From assembly GCF_018332655.1 (NCBI RefSeq), contig NZ_BOQL01000033.1:1-37164 (forward strand): DNA of 37,164 bases, written 5' to 3'. Both the position numbers and the translations under genes were made by a program. Origin of the DNA: Actinoplanes auranticolor. Its GTDB lineage: Bacteria > Actinomycetota > Actinomycetes > Mycobacteriales > Micromonosporaceae. A model generated the notes under the pieces. It was not told where the DNA came from, made no database searches, and worked only from the letters and a program-made list of their open reading frames with translations. This document shows positions 16,301-23,404 of this stretch, piece by piece. Numbering within the stretch: position 1 is the first letter of the stretch; each line of letters begins with the position of its first letter.

Positions 16301-16899
16301 GCAGGGAGTCGCAGAGCTGGGCGGCCCCGGTCGTCCGGCCCGCGGCACCGGCCGGCATCGCGTCGACCCGCGACGGTGACGTGCTGAAACTGCGCGTCGC
16401 GGAGTTCGTGGACAGCGACGGCCACTACGAGACCGGCGCGCCCGACCCGGTCGCGGCGACCCTCTGGCGCGACGGCAAGCTGCTGGCCGAGCTGCCGAAC
16501 GCCTGGCAGAACGTGGCCACGACCAAGGGAACGGCGGCGTACAAGCTGCGCCTCATCACGCAGCGCGGCGGCGAGGACTGGCTGTACGGCACGCGCACCG
16601 AGACCGAGTGGACGTTCCGTTCCGGGGCCGACGGCACCCTGCCGCTGCTGCACGTCGGCTACGACGCGCCCCGCACCAGCCGGGCCCACCTGCTGAAGCT
16701 GAACTTCCCGGCCAGGGTGACCGGTCTGAAGGTGGAGGTGTCGGCCGACGACGGCGCCACCTTCCAGCGGGTCGTGACCGTGGGCGACACGGCCCTGATC
16801 CCGGGCGGCCGGACGCCCGTCTCGCTGCGGGTCACCGCGAAGGACAAGGCCGGCAACACCGTGACGCAGACGGTGGTGCGCGCCTACCCGCGCGGCTGA
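13399..16899 (+). CDS. Large secreted S8 (subtilisin-like) serine protease
   Basis: A 1166-residue protease with a signal peptide ending near AAAAP and a propeptide-like region to about residue 170. The S8 domain has Asp210 (AVLDTGVD), His242 (GHGTHVA), oxyanion Asn338 (AAGNEG) and Ser417 (GTSMATPH), so the catalytic set is complete. About 700 residues follow, beta-rich and including a PA-like segment (GKAVLIPATDEDELDQI) and a C-terminal Ig-like region. AAGGAG lies six bases before the ATG, behind a small hairpin (GCAGCG/CGCTGC, 13370-13386). Extracellular protein breakdown is the likely role. The gene overlaps the convergent regulator by 16 bases. Confidence 0.94.
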   Translation: MLSRLLVGVLIGATAIPGPAAAAPAAPAPARAEPGAATITLITGDTVALTRAGQRYAATVRPAPGREGVTFHTFETDGGLRVLPADAIPLVDAGRLDAELFDVEHLVAQGYGDAASATLPLIIQGGGAAFRTADARALTSIDATAIKPAKDTLAAFWKARTAAARTAGDTRIWLDGKVKPVLDRSTAQIGAPTAWQAGLDGRGVKVAVLDTGVDAGHPDLAGRITEARNFSASEDTVDRFGHGTHVAATVAGSGAASGGSRKGVAYGAQLLIGKVLDDSGSGYESEIIQGMQWAVAQGAKVVTMSLGGSATDGTDPMSVAVDEISAASGALFVIAAGNEGADSTVGTPGAAPSALTVGAVGRADQLADFSSRGPRLGDLGLKPEITAPGVAIVAARAAGTTMGDPVDEYYTAASGTSMATPHIAGSAALLAQQHPDWTGARIKETLVSTAKTAAGQSVYAQGAGRVDLVRATTQRVTGTAVADFGLHAVGETPSIATKTVTYTNAGSTPVTLALSAPAGFTTDKPSVTVPAARSAAVLLSVDFAQQDQGRFSGWLKATATGTVVTTAIGATLDGPRHTVTVKAVDRSGTPAAVPALTIHGDDSRFDVLGWFGTDGRTWEVQEGTYLLDALLEDGAPLDEQATYVSIPELRVDRDIEVLIDARKGTPIRIETPQPSEQQAVLSYYVHRVTGTGRGIAHGVMHFSNVEQVNVVPTRKVARGSFEFSSRWQLVAPMVRTEVPGVGGPLDVNLFGNSPAYSGTRRFPLTTWGAGSVRGKAVLIPATDEDELDQIAAAARAGAAAALLVRPADRSAWTVHAPDAEQLPVTSLAVAYDDGQRLLARAARPGATIGLTLTRSSPYLYDVFQVSKDRIPERVVHRVTAANSRRISTTYADNGGFDWVKEQRFGWRPWQTYSWNDTSRAVQTPSAREEWVSAGDSVWQHRVHSLYPWSSFGPLQNGFIEPPRSYSRGRESQSWAAPVVRPAAPAGIASTRDGDVLKLRVAEFVDSDGHYETGAPDPVAATLWRDGKLLAELPNAWQNVATTKGTAAYKLRLITQRGGEDWLYGTRTETEWTFRSGADGTLPLLHVGYDAPRTSRAHLLKLNFPARVTGLKVEVSADDGATFQRVVTVGDTALIPGGRTPVSLRVTAKDKAGNTVTQTVVRAYPRG

Positions 16900-17876
16900 C
16901 CGGCCGGGTCCGCCGGGGCTGCGAGCCAGCCCCGGCGGGCCGCCTGGAAGGCCAGGCCGGTCCGGGTGTCCACCCCGGCCAGCGCCATCAGCCGGTCCAG
17001 CCGGCGTTGCACGGTGCGCTTGCTGATGCCGAGATGGGTGGCGATCGACTTGTCCGGCATCCCGGAGACGAACAGCGACAGCAGCAGCGCCTCGGGCGCC
17101 GGCAGGTCCCCGCGCGGGGTGTCGGCCAGTACCGGGGTGGCCCGCTCCCAGTAGCTCTCGAAGAGCGCCACCAGGGCGTCGAGCAGCTCACTGGAGCGGA
17201 TCAGCGCGGCGGTGGGCTCGCCGACCCCGCGTGACTCGTCCGGCACCAGCGGGCAGATGGCCAGGGCGCGGTCGGCGATCGCCAGCCGTACGGGCAGCGC
17301 CGGCAACGTCCGCGACTCCTCGCCCGCGCCGATCGACTCGACGATGCTGGCCAGCTCGCCGGGCTTCTCCAGCAGCTCCCGTTCGTAGATGGCGCGGTAC
17401 TTCACGCCCCGGGCCAGGGCCGAACCCTCTTCGGCGTTCTCGGGGCCCGGCATGGCGATCGGGTTGGCCCGGCAGAACCAGAGGATCTCCTCCCGGGCGG
17501 TGTCCTGCATCTCGCGCAGCCGCCGCCGCAGGGCCTGCGCCCCGACGACGATCTCGACCAGGTGCTCGGCGCTGCGCCGCCGGGTGCTGCTGCGGTAGTC
17601 CTCACTGAGCGCGGCGACGACCTGCCGGGCCGACTCCAGCGACTGTTGCTGGCGCAGCAGAGTGTCACCCAGCGCAACGTCCGGTGGCAGCGCGTGGAAG
17701 GTCGGGCCGGGGGTGACCAGGCCCTTGGCGCGCAACGACTCCAGCACGTCGGCGGCCTGCCCCGCGGACGTGCCGGCGAGCCGGGCCAGCTCGTCCGGGC
17801 CGGCGCCGGCCAGCCGCACCAGCAACCGGTAGGCCTGCTGCTCAGCGGTGGTGAGCAGCTCGGGGTCGGGATGCAT
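16884..17876 (-). CDS. TrmB/LuxR-like helix-turn-helix regulator
   Basis: A 330-residue DNA-binding protein. An N-terminal winged-helix of the TrmB type (TAEQQAYRLLVRLAGAGPDE then LARLAGTSAGQAADVL), a central effector-like region, and a C-terminal LuxR-like helix-turn-helix (KSIATHLGISKRTVQRRLDRL) are visible. Proteins of this build are common in streptomycetes and relatives; their ligands are unknown. It is tail to tail with the subtilase, with a 16-base overlap, so control of the protease is possible but unproven. A TAGAGT box six bases upstream of the ATG points to a leaderless transcript. Confidence 0.85.
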   Translation of the reverse strand: MHPDPELLTTAEQQAYRLLVRLAGAGPDELARLAGTSAGQAADVLESLRAKGLVTPGPTFHALPPDVALGDTLLRQQQSLESARQVVAALSEDYRSSTRRRSAEHLVEIVVGAQALRRRLREMQDTAREEILWFCRANPIAMPGPENAEEGSALARGVKYRAIYERELLEKPGELASIVESIGAGEESRTLPALPVRLAIADRALAICPLVPDESRGVGEPTAALIRSSELLDALVALFESYWERATPVLADTPRGDLPAPEALLLSLFVSGMPDKSIATHLGISKRTVQRRLDRLMALAGVDTRTGLAFQAARRGWLAAPADPAGQPRG

Positions 17877-17882
17877 GCGGCC

Positions 17883-17888
17883 ACTCTA
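17883..17888 (-). promoter_or_regulatory. -10 element TAGAGT, leaderless start
   Basis: On the minus strand TAGAGT is followed by GGCCGC and the ATG at 17876, the same six-base spacing as other leaderless genes here. Confidence 0.6.
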
Positions 17889-17956
17889 CGAGCGGTCCGC
17901 CGCCGCGACGGCCGGCGCGAGACGGGCCCGGTGGTGCCGGGCCCGTCCCTCGGCGT

Positions 17957-19873
17957 TCACGTCGCCGGCTGGAAGCCCGCCGGACGGGTCGTGCAGGTGC
18001 CGCGCCCACGGGTGCGGCTACGCAACTGCGTCACATAGCCGAACAACTCGGCCAGCGGCACCACGGCCGTCACCGCTTGACCGGTCGTGCCGGTCACCTG
18101 GCCGCGCCGGGCGGCGAGGTCACCGAGCACCGCGCCCAGCGTCTCCTCCGGCGCGGATACCGTGACCTCCGCGACCGGTTCGAGCAGCGTCATCGTCGCC
18201 GCCCGCAGCGCCTCCCGCAGACCCAGCCGGCCCGCCGTACGGAAGGCCTGCTCCGAGGAGTCCTTCGGGTGGGTCGCGCCGTCGGTGAGGGTGACCCGTA
18301 CCCCGACGACGCGGTGCCCGCCCAGCGGACCCGACGCCAGCGCGTCCCGGCAGCCGGCCTCGACCGCGCGCACGTACTCGCGCGGCACCCGCCCACCGGT
18401 GACCGTGGACCGGAACTCGAAGCCGTCACCCGCCAGCGGTGCCAGGTCCAGCACGACGTGGGCGAACTGCCCCGCGCCGCCGTCCTGCTTGACGTGCCGG
18501 TAGAGCAGCCCGGACACCCCGCGCCCGACGGTCTCCCGGTAGGCCACCTGCGGCCGTCCCACGGTCACGGCCAGGCCGTTGACCAGCCGCAGCTTCTCCA
18601 CAGCCACCTCCAGATGCAGCTCGCCCAGACCGGACAGCACGGTCTGCCCGGTCTCCGGATCGGTCCGCAGCGCCAGCGACGGGTCCTCCTCGATCAGGCC
18701 GGCCAGCGCCACCGCCAGCCGCTGCGTGTCGGCGGACCGCTTCGCCTCGACCGCCACGGACACCACCGGTTCGGCGGTGACCGGCGCTTCGAGCAGCACC
18801 GGAGCTGCCCGGCTGGACAGCGTCGTCCCGGTCCGCGCCGCCTTGACGCCGACCACCGCGACGATGTCACCGGCCACCGCCCGGTCCACCTCGGTGTGCC
18901 GGTCGGCCTGGACGCGCAGGATCCGGGCGACCCGTTCGGCCCGGCCCGCACCCGCGTCCCACACGACGTCCCCCTTGCTCAGCGTGCCCTCGTAGATCCG
19001 CAGGTAGGTGAGCCGCCCGGTCGCCGCGGTGTGCACCTTGAACACCAGCGCCGCCAGGGAACCGGTCGCGTCGCCGGCCGGTGCCGGCAGGTAGTCCACC
19101 ACCGCGTCCAGCAGCGGTTCGACACCCCGGTCCCGGTACGCCGCACCGCACAGCACGACCACCCCGGCCCCGGAGAGCGTCAGCTCCCGCAGCGCCCGGC
19201 GCAGCGTGTCCTGCGACACGGCCCCCAGCTCCTCCAGCACGTCCGGGTGCAGCTCGGCGACGGCCTCCTCCAGCCGCTGCCGGGCTGCCCGTGTCGCCGG
19301 ATCCGTCGCCGGTCGCTCGGTCAGCACCCCGTCGGTCCAGGTGAGCGCGCGCATCCCGACCAGGTCGACGACACCGGTGAAGCCGGCCTCACGCCCGATC
19401 GGCACCTGCACCACCAGCGGGGTCACCCCCAGCCGGTCCCGGATCGAGGCCACGGCCGTGTCCAGATCCGCGCCGGGACGGTCCAGCTTGTTGACGAACG
19501 CGAGGCGCGGTACGCCGTACCGGTCGGCCTGGCGCCACACCGACTCGCTCTGCGGCTCCACACCGGCCACGGCGTCGAACACCGCGACGGCACCGTCGAG
19601 CACCCGCAGGGAGCGCTCGACCTCGTCGCTGAAGTCGACGTGCCCGGGGGTGTCGATCAGGTTGAGCCGGTGGCCGGCCCAGTCACAGCTGACGGCGGCG
19701 GCGAAGATGGTGATGCCACGGTCACGCTCCTGCGGGTCGAAGTCGGTGACGGTCGTCCCGGTGTGCACCTCGCCCCGTTTGTAGGTGGCTCCGGTGACGT
19801 ACAGGATCCGTTCGGTCAGGGTGGTCTTGCCGGCATCGACGTGAGCCAGGATGCCGAGATTGCGGACGCGCAT
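17957..19873 (-). CDS. EF-G paralogue / TetM-like ribosomal protection GTPase
   Basis: A 638-residue translational GTPase. G1 is AHVDAGKTT (10-18), switch region RDRGITI (52-56), G3 DTPGHVDF (74-81) and G4 NKLD (128-131). Domain II (GRLTYLRIYEGTLSKGDVV), domain III (SGLGELHLEV) and domain IV (GGAGQFAHV; DSSEQAFRTAG) follow EF-G closely. It is shorter than EF-G (about 700 residues) and equals TetM in length, so it probably lacks the G' insertion. Such paralogues either protect ribosomes from drugs or act as alternative elongation/recycling factors; sequence alone does not decide. Two GAAGGA motifs precede the ATG. An upstream ORF and hairpin suggest control by ribosome stalling. Confidence 0.9.
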   Translation of the reverse strand: MRVRNLGILAHVDAGKTTLTERILYVTGATYKRGEVHTGTTVTDFDPQERDRGITIFAAAVSCDWAGHRLNLIDTPGHVDFSDEVERSLRVLDGAVAVFDAVAGVEPQSESVWRQADRYGVPRLAFVNKLDRPGADLDTAVASIRDRLGVTPLVVQVPIGREAGFTGVVDLVGMRALTWTDGVLTERPATDPATRAARQRLEEAVAELHPDVLEELGAVSQDTLRRALRELTLSGAGVVVLCGAAYRDRGVEPLLDAVVDYLPAPAGDATGSLAALVFKVHTAATGRLTYLRIYEGTLSKGDVVWDAGAGRAERVARILRVQADRHTEVDRAVAGDIVAVVGVKAARTGTTLSSRAAPVLLEAPVTAEPVVSVAVEAKRSADTQRLAVALAGLIEEDPSLALRTDPETGQTVLSGLGELHLEVAVEKLRLVNGLAVTVGRPQVAYRETVGRGVSGLLYRHVKQDGGAGQFAHVVLDLAPLAGDGFEFRSTVTGGRVPREYVRAVEAGCRDALASGPLGGHRVVGVRVTLTDGATHPKDSSEQAFRTAGRLGLREALRAATMTLLEPVAEVTVSAPEETLGAVLGDLAARRGQVTGTTGQAVTAVVPLAELFGYVTQLRSRTRGRGTCTTRPAGFQPAT

Positions 19874-19918
19874 GGCGATGGTCCTTCGATCGATCCTTCG
19901 TGCGGACGGCGCCCGCCC

Positions 19919-19941
19919 GACCGCGAGGAACGACAGCGGTC
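19919..19941 (-). promoter_or_regulatory. Hairpin immediately after the upstream ORF
   Basis: GACCGC, which starts inside the upstream ORF stop codon, pairs with GCGGTC 11 bases later on the minus strand. The GGTC of its 3' arm is also complementary to the GACC directly before the EF-G-like ATG, so an alternative fold hiding the start region is conceivable. The site lies 46 bases before that ATG. Confidence 0.5.
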
Positions 19942-20044
19942 AGGAACGTCCAGCACCGGCGGCGCAGCCGGGGCTGGGCAGGCCGGAGACGAGGATCAGC
20001 TCGAAGAGCGACGAGGGAACGACGACGACGGTGCGGTAGCGCAC
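19940..20044 (-). CDS. Putative 34-codon regulatory upstream ORF (leader peptide)
   Basis: A GTG frame of 34 codons ending in TGA, with GGGGAG six bases before the start, lies between the promoter and the EF-G-like gene. The peptide begins MRYRTVVVVPSSLFELI and ends GAGRS; four consecutive Val codons and a hydrophobic middle are visible. Its stop overlaps a 6-bp hairpin. The order (promoter, uORF, hairpin, resistance-type GTPase) is that of translational or transcriptional attenuation by antibiotic-stalled ribosomes, as known for erm, tet(M) and whiB7 leaders. Function is inferred from layout; the peptide matches no family I recall. Confidence 0.55.
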   Translation of the reverse strand: MRYRTVVVVPSSLFELILVSGLPSPGCAAGAGRS

Positions 20045-20077
20045 GGCAGTCTCCCCTCGGGTCGCGGTGTCTCGATC

Positions 20078-20115
20078 AGGTTAGGGGTGCGGCCGGGTCC
20101 GGGAAACCGATATAT
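20078..20115 (-). promoter_or_regulatory. Promoter with AT-rich box above the -35 (WhiB7-like layout)
   Basis: On the minus strand the order is ATATAT (20110-20115), three bases, TTTCCC (-35, 20101-20106), a 17-bp spacer and TAACCT (-10, 20078-20083). An AT-rich element three bases above the -35 is the known hallmark of WhiB7-activated mycobacterial promoters. The leader then carries the upstream ORF. Confidence 0.5.
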
Positions 20116-20196
20116 CCACCGGCCGATCATCCGATTTCGACCCCGAGAAAACCCTGAGCTGTCGTTCTTCTGCTTGGTGCGGTCATCGGGCGGGCC

Positions 20197-20202
20197 TACG
20201 CT
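20197..20202 (+). promoter_or_regulatory. -10 element TACGCT for the MMPL gene
   Basis: TACGCT lies 32 bases before the ATG at 20235, leaving a short leader. It is back to back with the EF-G-like promoter. In the 361 bases between 19874 and 20234 I see only these regulatory elements and the upstream ORF. Confidence 0.45.
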
Positions 20203-20234
20203 CCGGCGGATCGGACGACACGGGGGGTTCCGAG

Positions 20235-22322
20235 ATGGCCGGGCTGGTATGTGGACGCTGGAGCAAGTGGGTGGTGCTCGGCCTGTGGGTCGTGGTGCTC
20301 ATGATCGCGGCGCCGATGGCGGGCAAGCTGACCGACGTCCAGAAGAACGACAACGCCGCCTGGTTGCCCGGTGACGCCGAGGCCACCAAGGTTTCCGAGC
20401 TGCAGGCCCGCTTCCGGGCCGACGACATCGCGCCCGCGGTCATCGTCTACGAGCGGGCGGGCGGCATCACCCCGGCGGACACCGCCAGGGCCACTCAGGA
20501 CGCCGCCGCGATGGGCCGGGTCGCCGGGGTCACCGGTGACATCGCCGGCCCGGTTCCGGCCGAGGACGGTCAGGCGCTGCAGACCATCGTGCCGATCAAG
20601 GTGGATGCGGACGGCTGGGACAAGATCGTCGACACGGTCGACGAGCTGCGGGCCACCACGGGTGCCGGGAGCGGCGGGCTCAGCATCCAGTACGCCGGGC
20701 CGGCCGCCACCGCCGCGGACAGCGCCGAGGCGTTCGAGGGGATCGACGGCACGCTGCTCTACACGACGCTGACCATCGTGGCGATCATCCTGCTCATCAC
20801 GTACCGCAGTCCGGTGCTCTGGCTGTTGCCCATCATCTCCGCCGGGGTCGCGCTGACCACCTCGCAGGCGGTCATCTACCTGCTGGCCAAGAACGCCGGG
20901 CTGGTGGTGAACGCGCAGAGCGCGGGCATCCTGACCGTGCTCGTCTTCGGTGCGGGCACCGACTACGCCCTGCTGCTCGTCGCCCGTTACCGCGAGGAAC
21001 TGCGCCGGCACGACGACCGGCACGAGGCGATGGCGCTCGCGCTGCACCGCGCCGGTCCCGCCATCATCGCCAGCGCCGCCACCGTGGCCGTGGGCATGTC
21101 CTGCCTGACGCTCGCCGAGGTGAACTCGACCAGCGGTCTGGGCCCGGTCTCCGCCCTCGGCATCGTGGTCGGGCTGCTCGCCATGATCACCCTGCTGCCC
21201 GCGCTGCTGGTCATCTTCGGCCGCTGGCTGTTCTGGCCGGTCCGCCCGGCGCTGGGCACGGCCGAGCCGACCGCCACCGGCATCTACGCCCGGCTCGGCG
21301 CGCGGATCGCCCGCCGGCCGCGGCTGGTCTGGATCGTCACCGCGGCAGTGCTCGGCGCGATGTCGCTGGGCCTGCTGCAGCTCGAGGCCAACGGCCTGAG
21401 CCAGGCCGACCAGTTCGTCGACAAGCCGTCGTCGGTCTCCGGCGAGGAGGCGCTGGCCCGGCACTTCCCGGCCGGCCAGGGCCAGCCGGTCGTGGTGATC
21501 GGCCAGGCGTCCTCGGCCGCGCAGATCCGGTCGGCGGTCGCCGGTACGCCGGGCATCAGTTCCGCCGGTGAGCCCGTGGTCCGGGACGATCTGGCACTGA
21601 TCGAGGGCCTGCTGGCCGACCCGCCGGACAGCGACGCCGCGATGGCCACCATCAAGCGGCTCCGCGCCGCCGTGCATCCGGTCGGCGACGCCCGGGTGGG
21701 CGGCATGACCGCGATGACGCTGGACATCAACGAGGCCAACGAGCACGACAACCGGCTGATCATCCCGCTGGTCCTACTCGTGGTGCTGGTGATTCTGAGC
21801 GTGCTGCTGCGCGCGATCGTCGCCCCGCTGGTGCTGATCGCCACGGTCGTGCTGTCCTTCGGCGCCGCGCTGGGCGTCAGCGCGCTGGTCTTCCGGCACG
21901 TGTTCGGCTTCGCCGGCGAGGACACGTCGTTCCCGCTGTACGTGTTCGTCTTCCTGGTCGCCCTGGGCATCGACTACAACATCTTCCTGATGACCCGGGT
22001 CCGCGAGGAGGCCCACCCGCACGGCACCCGCCGTGGTGCGCTGATCGGCCTGGCCGCCACCGGCGGGGTGATCACCTCGGCCGGCATCGTGCTCGCGGGC
22101 ACCTTCGCCGCCCTCGGCAGCCTGCCGCTGGTGGCGTTCGCCGAGATCGGTTTCGCGGTCGCGTTCGGCGTGCTGCTGGACACCCTGATCGTGCGCTCGG
22201 TGCTGGTGACCGCGCTCAACCTGGACCTGGGACGGTGGATGTGGTGGCCCGGGCGGCTGACCCGGGTCCGCGACGAGCCGGCCCCGACCGAGCCCGAACG
22301 TGACCTCGAACCCGTGCCCTGA
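20235..22322 (+). CDS. MMPL/RND-family transporter
   Basis: A 695-residue inner-membrane transporter. The first helix is near residues 10-30, followed by an extracytoplasmic domain and two blocks of five to six helices. The conserved motifs FGAGTDYALLLVARYREE and LGIDYNIFLMTRVREE appear, one per half, each with the Asp-Tyr pair that couples transport to protons. MMPL proteins export lipids, siderophores or drugs; this one lacks the large extra domains of mycobacterial MmpL and is like the shorter streptomycete exporters. It diverges from the EF-G-like gene. The final 30 residues are Pro/Glu-rich. Confidence 0.92.
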   Translation: MAGLVCGRWSKWVVLGLWVVVLMIAAPMAGKLTDVQKNDNAAWLPGDAEATKVSELQARFRADDIAPAVIVYERAGGITPADTARATQDAAAMGRVAGVTGDIAGPVPAEDGQALQTIVPIKVDADGWDKIVDTVDELRATTGAGSGGLSIQYAGPAATAADSAEAFEGIDGTLLYTTLTIVAIILLITYRSPVLWLLPIISAGVALTTSQAVIYLLAKNAGLVVNAQSAGILTVLVFGAGTDYALLLVARYREELRRHDDRHEAMALALHRAGPAIIASAATVAVGMSCLTLAEVNSTSGLGPVSALGIVVGLLAMITLLPALLVIFGRWLFWPVRPALGTAEPTATGIYARLGARIARRPRLVWIVTAAVLGAMSLGLLQLEANGLSQADQFVDKPSSVSGEEALARHFPAGQGQPVVVIGQASSAAQIRSAVAGTPGISSAGEPVVRDDLALIEGLLADPPDSDAAMATIKRLRAAVHPVGDARVGGMTAMTLDINEANEHDNRLIIPLVLLVVLVILSVLLRAIVAPLVLIATVVLSFGAALGVSALVFRHVFGFAGEDTSFPLYVFVFLVALGIDYNIFLMTRVREEAHPHGTRRGALIGLAATGGVITSAGIVLAGTFAALGSLPLVAFAEIGFAVAFGVLLDTLIVRSVLVTALNLDLGRWMWWPGRLTRVRDEPAPTEPERDLEPVP

Positions 22323-22327
22323 GCGGG

Positions 22328-22333
22328 TAGATT
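22328..22333 (+). promoter_or_regulatory. -10 element TAGATT before the DUF1905 gene
   Basis: TAGATT ends eight bases before the ATG at 22342, leaving at most a base or two of leader and no room for a ribosome site. Confidence 0.45.
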
Positions 22334-22341
22334 GCCGGCTC

Positions 22342-22578
22342 ATGAGGTTTCGTGCCGAGCTGACGGCGACGGGCGGGAACACCGCCGGGTTCCCCGTCGG
22401 CGACGAGGTGGTGGCCGCGTTGGACGGCGGTGGCCGGCCCAAGGTCGTCGTGACCGTCAACGGTTTCGAATGGCGCAGTTCGATCGCGAAGATGAGCGGC
22501 AGCTATTGGCTGGGCGTCAGCCGGGCCCGGCGGGTGGCCCGGTCGGTGGCGATGATGCTCGAGGGCCGCGCCCCCTGA
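22342..22578 (+). CDS. DUF1905-like protein with apparent internal deletion
   Basis: A 78-residue protein. Residues 1-60 match the start of DUF1905 (PF08922): FRAEL, TAGFPVGDEVVAALDGG, and PKVVVTVNGFEWRSSI. Full-length relatives continue with a GDEV/V-type strand and a YdeI/OmdA-like tail ending in a motif like ETRARRVxKAVxML. Here GVS runs straight into RARRVARSVAMMLEG, so about 60-80 residues between the two ends appear to be missing in frame. The protein may still fold partly or may be a relic. Start is ATG 22342 and the gene stops one base before the convergent lipoprotein stop. Comparison is from memory of the family. Confidence 0.75.
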   Translation: MRFRAELTATGGNTAGFPVGDEVVAALDGGGRPKVVVTVNGFEWRSSIAKMSGSYWLGVSRARRVARSVAMMLEGRAP

Positions 22579-22579
22579 C

Positions 22580-23272
22580 CTACTGGCCGCTGAGGCGTTT
22601 GACGGTCGTGCCGACCAGCTTCTGCCAGTCGGCCGAGAACTGCGGGTTGGCGCTGGCGTCCGACTTGCCCAGGCGGTAGATCGCGTACTGGTCGACGAGC
22701 ACCACGTTGCCCCGGGCCAGGGCGGCCACGGCCACGTCGGCGGTGGCGGGGTGCGCCTTGTCGTACTGCTTCTGGCGGGTCGTCACGAAGCCGATCCAGC
22801 CGCCCTCCTCGAGCGGGGCCGTCGTGGCGGTCTCCGTGTACGCCGGTTCCTCGCGGTCGCCGGACTTCGCGGGCCGGGACACGCTGGGCGGGCAGGCGTC
22901 GGCGATCGTACGCAGCGTGGCGAGCGCGGTCGCGGCCGACACGGCGTCCTCGTAGACCAGGCCCAGCTGGGTCAGGCTCTGCACGCCCTCGGTGCCCTCG
23001 TCGGAGAGCGGGGCCGCGACCAGTTGCGGCTTGCCCGGGACGCCGGCCGGGGCGGTGTCGGCGCCGCAGATGCTGACGAGCTGGTTCGGCGCCGCCGACT
23101 CGGCCGGGGCCTTCCAGGTCGGGCCCACCTCGGCCGGCTTGAGCAGAGCGTTGCGCACGGTGTCGACGGTGACGGTGCCGTCGGGGTCGGGGGAGTCGTC
23201 CGACGAGCAGCCGGCGAAAGCGGCGACGGCACACACGGCCAGGGCGGCGCGGACGACTCTGGTCACAACCAT
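22580..23272 (-). CDS. Secreted lipoprotein, sensor-domain-like
   Basis: A 230-residue protein with a lipoprotein signal peptide: basic start, hydrophobic core and lipobox AFAGC, so Cys22 should be lipid-anchored outside the membrane. The mature part has two cysteines (SICGAD and DACPPS) that may pair, and the pattern LKPAEVGPTWKAP near its start. It resembles the PknH-like/sensor-domain lipoproteins of actinobacteria, but I do not place it in a named family. The ATG at 23272 lacks a strong ribosome site. It stands alone between convergent DUF1905 and the heme peroxidase. Confidence 0.8.
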   Translation of the reverse strand: MVVTRVVRAALAVCAVAAFAGCSSDDSPDPDGTVTVDTVRNALLKPAEVGPTWKAPAESAAPNQLVSICGADTAPAGVPGKPQLVAAPLSDEGTEGVQSLTQLGLVYEDAVSAATALATLRTIADACPPSVSRPAKSGDREEPAYTETATTAPLEEGGWIGFVTTRQKQYDKAHPATADVAVAALARGNVVLVDQYAIYRLGKSDASANPQFSADWQKLVGTTVKRLSGQ

Positions 23273-23353
23273 CCGGCCATGATGGCAGACGTACGGCGGT
23301 CACCCGCAGTCACCAGCAGCCGGTGTCCCGGCGGTGACGTGACGTGACGAGCC

Positions 23354-23387
23354 CGCGGGCCGGGATCCTCGATGATCCCGGCCCGCG
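23354..23387 (-). terminator. 14-bp perfect hairpin after the heme peroxidase
   Basis: CGCGGGCCGGGATC (23354-23367) pairs perfectly with 23374-23387 around a six-base loop. It starts 17 bases after the peroxidase stop and has no T-run, like many actinobacterial terminators. Confidence 0.65.
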
Positions 23388-23404
23388 AGCAGCCTCGGCG
23401 AGCC

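Noticed and set aside
14274..16379. Second-frame reading within the subtilase gene
   Set aside because: Low-complexity Arg/Gly translation overlapping a well-supported gene.
13219..16689. 1156-codon open frame antisense to the subtilase
   Set aside because: It arises from GC-rich codon structure of the protease gene; the translation is Arg/Gly/Val low complexity with no domain, while the sense frame has the full catalytic set.
18077..20374. 765-codon frame antisense to the EF-G-like gene
   Set aside because: Composition is Arg/His/Gln shadow sequence, and it also runs across the divergent promoter region.
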